Positions 44,386 through 55,601 of a stretch of DNA of 64,000 bases are shown here, piece after piece. The notes under the pieces are model-generated. The model was not told the DNA's origin and made no database searches. It saw nothing but the letters and a program-made list of their open reading frames with translations. The stretch comes from Neostapfia colusana (lineage: Eukaryota; Streptophyta; Magnoliopsida; Poales; Poaceae), in NCBI GenBank assembly GCA_030760725.1, contig JASWHV010000011.1:82747765-82811764 (forward strand), in the 5' to 3' direction. Positions within the stretch are counted from its first letter, which is position 1, and each line of letters begins with the position of its first letter. Both the position numbers and the translations under genes were made by a program.

Positions 44386-45724
44386 TAGAACAGGGTTATT
44401 CACTTCTGTAATAGACCCCATAGAATTTAGGAACAGAGCTTGGGGTAGCTAAGTCTCAAGGGACGATACAGGACTACGTCCAGTTTAGCCTGGTTCCGAC
44501 CCTAAGCGCGTAGAGTCTTGCTTCCCTTGTAGACGAGGCGGAACATTGCCCCCATGTACAGCCAGAATTCCACCTATGGGTACGAATACAGAGACCTGTT
44601 CTACTTAGCTCTCTCTCATGCGCTCATTTAAATTATGCATTAATTTTTATGATCGCACTATCTCTGTATGTTCATCGTACATCTAGCTCCCCCTCTCCTG
44701 CGCTCATCCATAGTCGGCATTTGCTATCCTACCGAAGGCGGCTGCGCTTGAGGCACCTGCCGATGGCCGAGTGAGTCTCTCGGGCCTCCCCCAGTCAGGT
44801 GTTGCGGTGCCAGTTGGTCACCTCCAGGAAAGGCCAGCGTTGTGCATGGGGGGTCCAGGGTGCGTATCCAGCTTAGCCGGCCCAGAGCCCAAAGCATGCG
44901 CATCCTGCCCTCCGGAGGTCCAGGGGAGTACGTCCGCTTTGCCTGGTCATGAACCCAAAGCGCGTGCACTCTGCTTCCCCAGCGCATGGCCCGGTACTAG
45001 GGATCGGACGGCCGTACCCGGACCTCGGAGGGAGCCGGAGCTCCGGCGCCTCGTGCACAGAATTGCCCAAGCCCCGTATAGCGGGTCAGGACCATAAGAC
45101 GAATAAGACTAGGAGACAGGAGGGGAGGACCCCCCGAGGAGAATTACATTTCCTCTGCCTGTGTGCAGGACCTCCAGGTTACGGCAACAGGGACTGCATG
45201 AAGCGGGGGGAAAGGAGCTACCAGCTACTCCGGCCTGGGACTGGAAGGACCGGGACCTGCCCCTCCAGCAGGGACGGGGCCCGGGGGCCCCACGTGTCCA
45301 GCGGGCCCGGAACTCTCTCCTTCCTTGAGGAGGGCTCCGGGCTCGCCACGTGGCAGGCAGGAACCGGACCTCCCCCCCTCAGTGGGAGGGCTCCGAAAGC
45401 CCTACGTGTCCAACATGGCCGGAGCTCCCGTCTCTTGAGGAGGAGCTCCGGACCCGCCACGTGGCAGGCAGATTTGGAGCCCCCCATAGGGCGAGGTTCG
45501 GAGACCTCCGGGGGCCCCTAACACGGTTAGGACCCGGGGAGGGTGTCTGTGCGAAGCTCCGAGATTGGAAATAACCTCTGAGTACCTTGCAGAGCTAAGG
45601 ACTCAGCCAGGCAAAGCCAAGAAGGAGAGAAAAAGCATCACAGACACAAGTATCCAAGAGAGTCAAATTAAACAAGGCTCCATGAGCTGGACTACAGACT
45701 TGATAAAAAAGGGAGAAACAAGTC
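44386..45724 (+). other. E3 3' non-coding domain
   Basis: Counterpart of E1 6886-8230, with the 70-75 base repeats and the G-box array near 45285-45475. No gene seen. Confidence 0.6.
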
Positions 45725-47454
45725 CTAAGGACCTCCCGGCTCTCGCCGGAACCTTGCGGCTACAAGGGCGGCCACATCCTCAACTTCAGCCCTGGCAGCT
45801 TCCTCCCGCTCCACGGCTGGGCCCTCTCTCGCTGGCTCTAGTGAAAAAGAGGGGTCGCGGCTCTTGAAGCATGCCAGCACATGCGAAGCGACCTCTAAAC
45901 CCAAGCTACGGCCCTCGGCCTCAAGCTCGCTGGCGACCACCGAGTCAAGTCTGTCCAGCTCGGCGCCGATCGACTCCAATGCAGGGATCACCTCTGCCAC
46001 CTTCAGTGCGGGAGTCGTGGCCCTCACCGGACTGAAGCCAAGAGGGATCAGGGCGGACCCCGCTCGATCCACGAAGCTTGAGACCGCAAGAGCCTCGGAG
46101 GACCGCAAGGCTGAGAGCTCCTCCACCTCGCGGCGGGCCGCCTGCAGAGCCTCCAGGTTCCTCTCGGAGAATTCCTTCTCCTTGGCCGCCAGGGAACTCT
46201 CCCGAAGGTGGAGAGTCTTGGCTAGCCGCTACAGCTCAGCGGCCTTGAAGCCGGCGGTCAACTCCCGGTCCAAGACCGCCCGGCGATCATGAGAGACCTG
46301 TTCCTCCCTCAAGTCGAGGTCTGCCTTCAGAATCTCCAGCTCCTCCATCTGAGCTCGGAGGTCATCCTCGCCCGCAGCCAGCTGCGCGGCGACCCTCTCT
46401 GCCTCAGCTGCCACGGAATGCTCCCGCTCCTCAACGGCGAGTTCACGGCGCTCCAACCGCTGCCGTATTTCCACAGCAGCAGAGAGGCTCTCTTCGGCCC
46501 GGGCGTGTGCCTCCAGGGCCTCCCTGTTGATCCGCCGCGATTGGGTGTCCATGCGGTCAACAGCCCGCTTCATCCGGTCGACGAGCGCTTCCCTGAAGTC
46601 GAGCAACTCCTGCCTGGAGTCAAGCTCACTCTTAACCTTCGCGGTCCTCTCCCGCAAAAGGTTCCCCCAGGTGAGGAGGCGATCCCGTTCAACCGTATAC
46701 TCCTCCCGCTCGCGCCCTAATGCAGCCAAGACCTGCCGAACGCTCGTCTCGGCAAGCGCAAAGGCATCCTCTAGAGGCAATGGAGCAACAGAGGCCGGGG
46801 CAGTCCCCCCGACCTCCTCCATTACCTCGTCCTCAGGGAGAGTCGACGCACCAGCAACTGAGACGAGACGCCGATCGGGTGAAGCTGGCTCCGAGGCACT
46901 GGCAGCCAGGCCTGCTGGGCTCTCTTCAGCTACTGGCTCCTTGATCTGAGGAGAAGGGCGAACAGGGGAAGGCGGTGCTGGAGAAAAGGCCGGGCCGCCT
47001 AGTGCAGGGTCGACCTGCGCCGGCTTGGGGCCGCGGTGGCCGTCTCGGCAGGAAGAGACGACGCCGCCGCGGAGTCCGGGCACACCGGAACAGGAGAAGT
47101 TCGCGCTGGCCTGGGGGCTGCGGCAGTTGCCCCTGGCTCCGAACGCTGCGGCACAGATTCCCCGCAAGACGGGGAAGGCCGGGAAGCGTGGACACTCCAG
47201 CGGGCTCTGAACCCCGACTTCCGAGCCGGGGTAGGACTTCCAGAGCCCGCAACCGTCACCGACGACCGCTCCGCAGTCGCTTGGACTGGCGGAACAGGGG
47301 ACGCCCCAGAGGCTTCCCCCAGCGCATCAACCCGGGGCCTCTTCGAGTCGCCACCGGAGAGGGTGTCAGGCACCCCGGAATCCCGACTTGGCACCGACGC
47401 CGTTGCTGGAGGAGATCGAGCGCATTTCTTCTCTGGCAGTGGGTTGGAAGCCAT
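45725..47454 (-). pseudogene. E3 copy of the antisense coiled-coil ORF, broken
   Basis: Aligns along its length with E1 8231-9961; ATG at 47452-47454. One G is missing near 47027 (GGGGCCG against GGGGGCCG), shifting the frame after the Pro-rich part. A TAG at 46226-46228 (minus strand) ends the coiled coil early. The three pieces are otherwise open. Amino-acid differences from E1 are scattered, so I see no obvious sign of strong constraint. Confidence 0.8.
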
Positions 47455-47931
47455 GGCAAGGGAGAACTCAAAAGCACAAGAGTCCGAGAAGAAATGTTGA
47501 GAAGTGCGAAGGGAAGCTGCAATGGGTGTGAGACCTCCTCTAAAAAGCTTCCCGGTGCAATTCCAAGCGATTCGGAACTCTTTGAATATCCCGCACCGGC
47601 AACCGCTTCGGTTCCTAGACCGAATGCCGATGACGGGTGGGCCCAAACTGCTTAGCTAAAGCGGTGGGGTCAAGGAGTCAGCCTCCTGAGAAGATGAGCC
47701 GGCAAGGCACTTCGGCGGTTCCCGAAGAAAGCGCCGCAACGTGCAGAAGTGGCAGCCTTGGGAACCGCCGCAGTAAAAGCAATCATCAAGTGAGCGCACG
47801 CTCTCACGATCCCGCGGCCGTTCGTGCTCCGGCAGCGGTCAATTCGGGACTCAGAGAAAGTGCGCGGATCGGAAGAGACGGAGGTCCCACCTCGGGCTCG
47901 CTATCTCCCCCGAGATGGGCCCGGGGGCCAC
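47455..47931 (+). other. E3 region upstream of the 3' LTR
   Basis: Counterpart of E1 9962-10438: GTAAAAGCAATCATCAAG near 47772 and polypurine tract GAGATGGGCCCGGGGGCCA before 47932. The minus-strand frame of the broken antisense ORF stays open upstream of its ATG to 47646, without known domain. Confidence 0.55.
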
Positions 47932-49029
47932 TGTCGGTACCTGAGATATGAGGTACCCCCGCGCACAGGGTAAAATGCCTAAGGTACTCGCCCTTCTCCG
48001 CAGGGAGAGCTCCGAAGGCGCCACGCGTTCGGCGGGGCCGGACCTCCCTCTCCTCAGAGCAGAGCTCCGGGCCCACCACGTGGCATACAGAAGCCGGACC
48101 TCCCCCTCCGCGGGAGAGAGGTCCGAAGACGCCACGCGTCCAGCGGGGCCGGACCTCCCTCTCCGCAGAGGAGAGCTCCGGGCCTGCCATGTGGCATACA
48201 GAGGCTGGACCTCCCCCTCCGCGGGGAGAGGTCCGAAGGCTCCACGTGCCCCGCAGGCCGGACCCTTCTCACCTCAGAGAAGGGCTCCGGACCCGCCACG
48301 TGTCCAGAAGAACGGTGCTGCCTGCCCCCGAGCGGTAGGCAGCGGGTGTAAAGGCGCCCCACACCTTGCCCGTACAAGGTATTCAAGGCCCGCGTCTTCC
48401 CAAGACGCGGAAACGCGGAGCACGCATCTGTCAGGTGCCGTTGCGCCCAGTCGCATCACAGACTGGCGCGTGGTGTCAGAACCTGCCAGCCAATAAACGC
48501 CGCGACAAGACATCCCATGCCGCCTGCGCCGTCATCAACCACTACGACTAGCACGCGGCATGGGCAGGGCGGCAAGATGAAGACTCAGAAGCCTTCGACC
48601 AGAGGCAACCACCGGCGTAACTACAGATACGGTAGATAATAGACAATCTTCCCGGGACCACCTGTCGGGTCCCGGCTTCCCTTGTAAGCCGCCCGAGCCT
48701 TGGACTATAAAAGGCTCGGGTAGGCGTCGATAGCAAGGGTTCGCACTTTGCAACTCATACGCTAGCCATACACTCTCAAGCTGTAACTCACCCCCAAGCT
48801 CAGGCCTCCGGCCCTGAGCAGCAAGCAATACAGCGAGCTCCATAGCTCGCCGTGGACGTAGGGTTTTACGCTCCGGCGGCCTGAACCACGTAAAACTCGC
48901 CGTGTCAAGCTCTCGCTAACTCGTCCATCCGCGCAAGCTTTCCGCTAGGAGACTAGCCCCGCCGAAAAAAGAACCTCCACGGGCTGCCCAGTGTAGGCCC
49001 GGGGGAAGTGTCGTTCGCACACTTCGACA
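47932..49029 (+). repeat. E3 3' LTR
   Basis: 1098 bp, TGTCGGTACC to CTTCGACA, followed by CCGAC and satellite. Confidence 0.95.
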
Positions 49030-49429
49030 CCGACTTTCTCAACTTTCTCGATTTCGACCCAGATTGCCATCCGTGCATGCAAAGCCATCAAGTTGCACCG
49101 TCCGAACGTATATTCCTTTAAGGTCCTGTTCGGCCGCCTGAGACCCAAGTTCAAGAGTTTTACAGACTTTCCCGACTTTCTAAAATTTGACCCACATGGC
49201 CATCCACGCATTTAAAACCATCAAGTTGCACCGTCCGGACATGTATTCCGTCAAGGTTCTGTCCGGCCGCCTGAGAACCAACTTCGTAAGTTTTACCAAC
49301 TTTCCCAATTTTGACACCAATGGCCATCCTCGCATGAAAAATCATCGAATTGGACCATCCGGATGTGTATTCCGTCAAGGTCTCGTCCGGCCTCCCGGGA
49401 CCCGAGTTCATGAGTTTTACCAACTTTCC
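49030..49429 (+). repeat. Satellite array, segment 4
   Basis: Last visible monomers, CATCA anchors at 49086, 49219 and 49343 (spacing 133, 124). Ends at the start of LTR fragment G. Confidence 0.9.
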
Positions 49430-50181
49430 TGTGACACCCTCAATTTCGTATCCATGCATGCATACATAATTCATAAGAAAAACATTTTAAAAGAATTAGA
49501 ACGGGAGAAAGAATCAGAAAGATAGCCGAAAAGAGCCAAATCCAGTTCACCGAGGAGCGCCGTCGACACTTCCCGCGGCCCGCTGGCCACGTGGCGCCTT
49601 CGGAGCTCATCCCTGCATAGGGGGTGAGGTCTGGCACCGTTGGCCACGTGGCAGGCTAGGAGCTCGCTTCTACGGAAGGGGGCGAGGTCCGGCCCGCTGG
49701 ACACGTGTTGCCCCCGGGGCTTGTCGCTGTGGAAAAGCGAGGTCCAGCCCCCGCGGGACAATGTCGCCTTCGGAGATAGTCCCTACGGAAGAAGCGAGGC
49801 TCAAACTGCGAGACACGTGTCGACTTCGGAACTCACCCCTGCGGAAGGGATGAGGCCCGCCCCACGGGACACGCGGCAGGCTCGGAGCTCACCTCCGGGA
49901 GGTCCAACACTACGGGACGCGTGTCACCCTCGGAACTCGTCTCCGGGAGGTCCAACACTGCTAGACACGTGTCGACTTCAGAGATTGCCTCCGAGGAGAA
50001 GGGAGGTCCGACGCTGTTGGACACGTGTCGCTCTCGGAGCTCGCCTCCGAGAGGTCCGCCCCGCTGGACACGTGTCGACCTTGGAGCTCTTCTCTGAGTA
50101 GAAAGGAGGTCCGGCGCTACTGGACACATGTCATTCTCGGAGCCCACCTCTGAGGAGAGGGGAGGTCCAGCACTGACACGT
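49430..50181 (+). mobile_element. Element G, 5' part of a B-type Tekay-like LTR
   Basis: Begins TGTGACACCCTCAATTTCG and follows element B's LTR start, including GATAGCC and CCAGTTCACC. It then passes into a G-box array with perfect CACGTG at 49588, 49645, 49702, 49814, 49966, 50022 and 50069. Element F cuts it at 50182, inside GACACGT, where B's LTR continues. The rest of G should lie right of the window; solo LTR or full element cannot be told. Confidence 0.75.
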
Positions 50182-51117
50182 TGATGCGGACATCGCTACC
50201 GTTGATACAACCACAACACCAGCCCATTCACCACTCTTAGCTAATCAAGGTCCAATGACACGCGCTCGTGCATGTCAACTTATTTATCAGGTGCTTGGGA
50301 ATTGATCCAGCTAGGAGTGATGGAGGGATTAATGCAATAAAGGCTGCTCCACCCGAGGGGAAATCTTGGGGCTGAGGTCATGTTATAAAGAGAGATTTAG
50401 ACAAATAAGGAAAGGAATAAGGGAAATCTCGTCCAACTTTACTGCTGGACGAAATTCCCTCTTTCTTCCCCCATTTAAAGATAGATGTGCTATAATAAGA
50501 AAAGAAATAGAGGAAATCATATCCTGCCTTGCTGCTGGATGGGTTTCCCTCTTTCTTTCCCTATTAAATGGTAGTCTATCACAGAAAAAGGAAGGGAATA
50601 AGGGAGATCATGTCCTACCTTTCTTGCTGGATGAATTTCCCTCTTCCCTCCCCTATTTAAGTAGTCCAAGAGCTCCTTGACAGGGCGGGTTTTGTTTTCT
50701 GTAAGTTTAGCCATTGCTACTTCCTTGTAACGCAAGTGTCGACGAGACCTCCCGATTACTTGAATCAGAACCCCAACTTTTTCACACCCGTGAGTGTTTG
50801 CTTTTTATCTTGTTCTTGCTTGTTCTTCGATTGCTTGCAGGTTCAAGATTGTTCTTGGCACGGCAAGTACAACAACAACAGGAACCGGTGTAACTATCGC
50901 TAAGGTGCAACATCCTTATGGTTGTTGTAGTCGGGTAGCACAACATCGACCTCCACCCAAATCGTAGTTACCAGGAGACGGTGTAACTGTCGCTCAAGGC
51001 GCCACACCATTCTGGTTGTGGTAGTCGGGCAGCCAACGTCGGCCTCCACCAAATTCGTTCATTACCAACATCTCTCATCGAAAGATAGGGCGTCCCCCGT
51101 ACCCGTTGTGTTCATCA
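50182..51117 (+). repeat. Element F 5' LTR with internal repeats
   Basis: Starts TGATGCGGACATC, ends TTCATCA. About 50235-50300 encodes GPMTRARARQL-like text (last part of pol in the 3' copy). About 50404-50660 is a threefold repeat of near 90 bp, each ending in a TATA-like CATTTAAAG, CTATTAAATG or CTATTTAAG. About 50881-51063 is a twofold repeat of near 95 bp containing GGTGTAACTRTCGC. Confidence 0.75.
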
Positions 51118-51119
51118 AG

Positions 51120-51136
51120 TGGTATCAGATTTCAGG
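51120..51136 (+). other. Element F primer-binding site
   Basis: TGGTATCAGATTTCAGG, identical to that of element A on the other strand. Confidence 0.8.
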
Positions 51137-51567
51137 TTGCTCGGTGTAACACCCCAAATTTTTAGTCAAGATTCAAATTTTGGATTTAGAACCATAAACC
51201 ATGTTCAGAGGGGGATTTAAAAATTTTTGGACGTGTTGCATGTTTTGCAAAAATTCAAATTCAAACTGGAATTCAAATTAGACTCAAAACAAAAAAGAAA
51301 TGGAAAAAGAAAAAGGAAAACCGGGAAAAAACTGGCCAGTGGGCCGAAACCTCAGCCGGCCCAGCTAACCCCGCGCAGCCCGCCCCCGCGCGCGCCGCGC
51401 TGCCCCTCGCAGACATGTGGGACCCGCCTGTCATCCCTAACCCCGCGACCCCGGATTCTCCCCGCGCGCGCGCGATCGCAACCGATCGGGAAACCGCGTC
51501 CCGCAGCCGAATTCTGGAACCTGAGGACTCTAACTCGATCACAACAGAACCACCGCCCTCCCCCGGC

Positions 51568-51575
51568 TATAAAAA
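51568..51575 (+). promoter_or_regulatory. TATA box of element H 5' LTR
   Basis: TATAAAAA after CCCCCGGC, 424 bases into the LTR; the 3' LTR copy is at 60841-60848. Transcription from here would give a leader of about 3 kb before the upstream ORF. Confidence 0.75.
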
Positions 51576-53578
51576 CAACCGATCCGATCAGTTTTTCGCA
51601 CGCGATCGCCGATTTTCACTCCGGTGAGCACCGAGACTTCGCCGGTGAATTCTGGCCGATCTAAGCTCGGAAACTCTGATCTAACTCGTTGGTCTTGATC
51701 CACCGCCTCCGGGGAACTTTGCAGGTGCAGAAAACCCGAAGATATACGGTGCAAATCCAGCTCCGACGAGCTTCGCCGTGGTTTTGCCTCGGACCTCGCC
51801 GCAGAGCACTTTCCAGGACTCCCGAGCTCGAGAAAACCCCCGAGGTGAGATCCCTGACCTCCCCTCTACCGATCTAGGCCATAAGATCACAGTTCTAGGC
51901 AGAATTCTCGAGGATCCGAAAGTTTCCGGCGAGATCGCCGCTTCCCGCCGCCGTGCGCCGCCGGCAGCGCCGCCCACGCTCGGTCAGAGCGACGTGGCCG
52001 CTTGTGCGCCGTTTATTTTAAATCGCACGGTAGACTTTAAAACCCCGCGTACCGGTTCGATGTTATAATCTCAGCCGTCGGTTTAAAATCAGACGGTCCA
52101 CGTCAGCCCCGCGTTATAAAGACTGGAATTCTTACGTGCTACCCCCTGGGGTTCTCTGGAATTGAGAGCTAGCCCCGGAAACTTCAGATCTAGCCCCTGG
52201 AACTCCAGAAAATCATGTAAATTCATTTAAAAATCAGTTTTAGCCCCTGGACTTATTAGAAATTAGGAAAAACACCTCTGACAAGTGTAGCTAGACCCCT
52301 GGAAATTATGAAAATAATATTATAGACCCTGTAATGAGGTGAATTCATTATTTTAGCTCTGTTTAGTATTTAATTTAGAAAATTGAATATGTAACTAGTG
52401 TTTAAATATTAAAAAGGGGGACAAACATAATTGTCAAATTTATTAAAAACTTTCTCAGTACTTAGAAAACTTTGGAGTGAGATAAAAATATATTTTTAGG
52501 CTGAAATAAATCTGTTTCATCTATTATTCACATTTATTAGTATATGGACACATTTTTAAGTAAAGAATAGTTAAAGAAAAATAGGGAAAATAATTATGAA
52601 ATAGTATACATCAGAAGCTAAGGTCAAAATATGATCTTAAATTATTTAGGACCAGAACCTAATCTGTTTAGGTAGTGTGTATTACTAATTTAATAATAAA
52701 ATGCACAATTATACATAAGAAGATAAATCTGGAAATATAGAAACTAGTAAATGATAAATGGAGTTTCTAAAGTACAAAGAATTCAGTTTAGGGTTGATAG
52801 AAATAATGAAGGCACATATGGAGAAGAAAAATACTTTTCATACATACTTGGTAGTTTAATATATAAGGAATTTATTTAAAACTGAAACACACATATATAT
52901 ACATATATGTATATATATATAGTATGTGAGTATAAATATGAACACCAAAGTAAGAATCATACACATATAAATAAAAGTGTATGCAAGTCCCAAATCAACA
53001 CACATAAAGTAACCACAACACATATAATGGTAAAGAACTTTCATAAATATGAATGTGTGGTTTGTATGAAGTAGAAGTGTGAACTATGTCTTATGATTGT
53101 TGTTTTTCTTTTGCTATGTGTGATGGTATGAAGTAGAACCTGCTCAAGAACAAGTTATTCAATTCCAAGACCAAGACTACCCATTTCAAGAGCAGCAAGA
53201 AGGAGGCAAGTGTCCTTGACCACTTTGATCCTATGCTAGGATGTGTAGATAGAATTATTTGCATTGTCAAATGAAATATGAAACCCATGCTAGGAAAGTT
53301 TCCCTAGAATTGCATTACCTTGTTTCCTTGTAGCTTGGGTTGGGATTTATTTTACCATGTCATTTATTTCCATGCATATGCTTAGCCATGCTTAGAATGG
53401 GGTATTTGGGACATGAAATCATCAGTTTATATTACCATACTCTTGAATGAGATATTGTGAGTTATGTAGAGGTAGGGATCAAGGCAAGTTGGATGTTTTG
53501 GTTGTGTGCTGGGTGCACGAGACTTGGGTTTGTGTTTAGTACTTGCCTGGATCCTAAGGACCGGTTCATGGAGCATGT

Positions 53579-54020
53579 AACCCGGCTTTACAGTGCCAAC
53601 CACATGCTGAGATGGGGCAGCTTAGCCAATTAATTAGGTGTATCCCCGGCGTAGTATGGGTGTGTTGGATGGTGCGGGGAATAGGAGTCAGCTGGACTGC
53701 CATATGAACCGCAAGGCTCAAGAGGGGGCCACTGCAGCGGGGTTGGAGCCTCTTGTATGCTGTTAGGGGTGAAACCTCAGTGGGCCCACGCTCGTCGGGA
53801 ATCCCTTTGTAAAGGCTTCGTAGTGATCTCTTGGCCGCACACCTGGGAAGTGTGAATGTGGATCGTAGCCACTGGCATAATGGAGGTTCTTTTAGTCCAC
53901 CCGGCAACGGGGGATGAAATCACTACTTGTGGGTACAGTGGTACAAACTCTGCAGAGTCAAAACTGTCTTGACAGCCGTGCTCACGGTTAAGAGCGGCCT
54001 GGACTTATTCATGATTAGAG
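53579..54020 (+). promoter_or_regulatory. Conserved leader block of Tekay-like LTRs (H 5' copy)
   Basis: Shares long words with B and D: CCTTTGTAAAGGCT, GTGATCTCTTGGCC, ATAATGGAGGTTCT, CTCTGCAGAG, CATGATTAGAG. Three small hairpins lie side by side: CTCTGCAGAG (53948-53957), CTGTCTTGACAG (53964-53975) and CCGTGCTCACGG (53976-53987). Located about 2 kb downstream of the TATA box, hence in the RNA leader. The 3' LTR copy is at about 62852-63293. Confidence 0.7.
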
Positions 54021-54604
54021 GAATGATGGTTTTGGAAGTTAAGCGGGGAGCTTAACATTGGAAATGATGTTATGGTTATTTGGTTATGATGATGGGATGG
54101 GAGATTTGGACCATTTCACCTGTGTAGTAATGTAGGTGCTTAATAAGCTAAGGTGATAGGTATTAATTGCGTAGTGCTTTAACCATGAGTTCAAACTCTC
54201 CTTGTTCTAGCCATGCATGATATAATTTTCCCACACTTGCTGAGTACCATTGGTACTCAACCTTGCATATTTGTTGGTTTATATTGCTGCTCAGGTCAAG
54301 ATAATGAGGTGGTGTATAATGACCAAGATTTTGGACCCGAGGAAGGTTTTTAGGTTCATGAAGACCCCCGGGCAACGCCTGTGATGGAGCCCTAAAGAAT
54401 AATATTCCGCTGCTAGTTTATTTACTTGTGATGAACTTATTATTGTCCATCGAGACATTTACTATGTAAGACTTACTTATATTCGACACCTGGCTTGTAA
54501 TAAATGATGCTTCACTATTTGTCATCACATGTATGGGAAAATGATCCTGGCATACATGTGATATTCACTTGGTTGTTCTTCGGAAAAACCGGGTGTGACA
54601 GAGG

Positions 54605-54621
54605 TGGTATCAGAGCCAAGG
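54605..54621 (+). other. Element H primer-binding site
   Basis: TGGTATCAGAGCCAAGG, matching initiator-Met tRNA over 14 bases, four bases after the LTR. Confidence 0.92.
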
Positions 54622-54821
54622 TTGCCCGTAGGAACGTGGACCTAGGTAGAAATGGACGTATTTAAGGGCCCTATTTTCTTAAAAACTATTTTCCAAAAGT
54701 GAGGGTTGAAAAATATTATTTAAAGAGTTATTTTCTTCAGCTTACCCCAACTTCCATTCAAAATAGGATTTTTTTTTGTTTGAGAATTTATCTAACCAAA
54801 TTTTAAATTCTCTTGTTTTAG

Positions 54822-55601
54822 ATGGTTCGCATGATTCGCACCGCTCGTAAGTCCACAGGAGGGAGAGTTCCCGTAGTTGCCCTTGCCGAAAGAGAGGAGA
54901 GTCGTCCAGTGACGTACCTTTCATACGGATTGGCAGTGGGAGATTTGTTGCGCCGTCTTCGACGAATGCTCGAAGCCGCCGGCAATACGGGCAAGCTCAT
55001 CATCCACTATAACTCCACCAGGACCATCCGTGAGAAGAGAGAAGAATGGAGTTCGGAGATGAGGATTATACACGAGAATCAGCTGCTTAAGATTCACCAC
55101 TCTCCAGCTTGTCGAGCAACACAAGTTGACGCGGAGAAAGATGTCACCTGGGAGGCCATCACCTGCCAGAGTCACATCTATCGTCGCCACTTGGATAAAA
55201 CTGAGTACATGTATGTCCTCCAACGTGAGAGTGGTACCACGGAGTACAAGTACCCACCGGTGCAGCAAGGGACTTCCCATGAGCACATGGACTTGTGCTT
55301 GGAGGATGCTGCTATGCTCAGCACTCGACTGCAGGATTGTCAACAAGAGCTTCAGGATGTCCGAGATACCCTGAAGGAGACGGAGGCCTTGCTGCGAGCT
55401 TGCTTAAAGGCGAGAGAAAGAGGAGATGGGAATGAACTGTGTATCACCGTGAGTGATCCATGGACCCCTGACTCCCCGGATCGCCGAGCAATCAGGCGTC
55501 GTCGCACTTCTCCACCAGCAGCCTCCCCACCCAAAGCAGAGTCAGAAGGTAGCCGAAATGAGGAGGAAGATCCCGAGGAGCCAGCTCAAGAGGACGAGTA
55601 G
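54822..55601 (+). CDS. Element H upstream ORF ('ORF0')
   Basis: 259 codons from ATG 54822, separate from gag-pol (301 bases between them, different product). The N terminus is basic (RTARKSTGG), followed by a Leu/Arg-rich helix (DLLRRLRRMLEAAG) and a middle part with EEWSSEM, RATQ and WEAITC that aligns with D's upstream ORF. A probable coiled coil (LQDCQQELQDVRDTLKETEA, about residues 166-186) precedes a Ser/Pro stretch and an acidic C terminus (NEEEDPEEPAQEDE). No enzyme motif or zinc finger seen. I recall an extra 'orf0' before gag described in rice elements such as RIRE3/RIRE8; whether it is the same protein is untested. It would be translated first from the genomic RNA, so gag-pol may need splicing, re-initiation or a second promoter (inference). 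Confidence 0.75.
   Translation: MVRMIRTARKSTGGRVPVVALAEREESRPVTYLSYGLAVGDLLRRLRRMLEAAGNTGKLIIHYNSTRTIREKREEWSSEMRIIHENQLLKIHHSPACRATQVDAEKDVTWEAITCQSHIYRRHLDKTEYMYVLQRESGTTEYKYPPVQQGTSHEHMDLCLEDAAMLSTRLQDCQQELQDVRDTLKETEALLRACLKARERGDGNELCITVSDPWTPDSPDRRAIRRRRTSPPAASPPKAESEGSRNEEEDPEEPAQEDE

Larger units (their letters stand above)
40980..49029 (+). mobile_element. Element E3, non-autonomous Tat-lineage element, sister of E1
   Basis: 8050 bp, two 1098-bp LTRs, duplication CCGAC at 40975-40979 and 49030-49034. The 5' LTR starts TGCCGG (third base changed from T). Internal layout is identical to E1: gag, pol scar, non-coding DNA, antisense ORF. The two copies therefore descend from one non-autonomous master, not from separate deletions. 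Inserted in the satellite in the same direction as E2. Confidence 0.92.
50182..51144 (+). mobile_element. Element F, CRM-like retrotransposon, 5' end
   Basis: A 936-bp LTR, primer site and first bases of the leader, then interrupted by H. Continues at 63873. Terminal bases TGATG..CATCA, primer site and a GPMTRARA coding stretch at the LTR start match element A, so it is the same lineage. Its left target flank is CACGT (50177-50181). Confidence 0.78.
51145..54600 (+). repeat. Element H 5' LTR
   Basis: Starts TGTAACACCCC, ends GGGTGTGACA. TATAAAAA at 51568-51575. About 52140-52335 repeats AGCCCCTGGAA-type blocks. An AT/ATAC microsatellite lies at about 52890-52922, and the leader block at 53579-54020. 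Frames such as 51227-51664 occur in both LTRs and show no domain. Confidence 0.95.

Noticed and set aside
51227..51664. 145-codon frame in H 5' LTR, repeated at 60500-60937
   Set aside because: Located in the promoter half of the LTR and spanning the TATA box; identical apart from the LTR differences; no domain. Explained by LTR duplication.
54163..54375. Host genes, tRNA or rRNA genes in LTR and leader regions
   Set aside because: Frames are short, lie in both H LTRs or in repeats, and no cloverleaf or rRNA words were found; TGGTATCAGAGCC is a primer site, not a tRNA gene.
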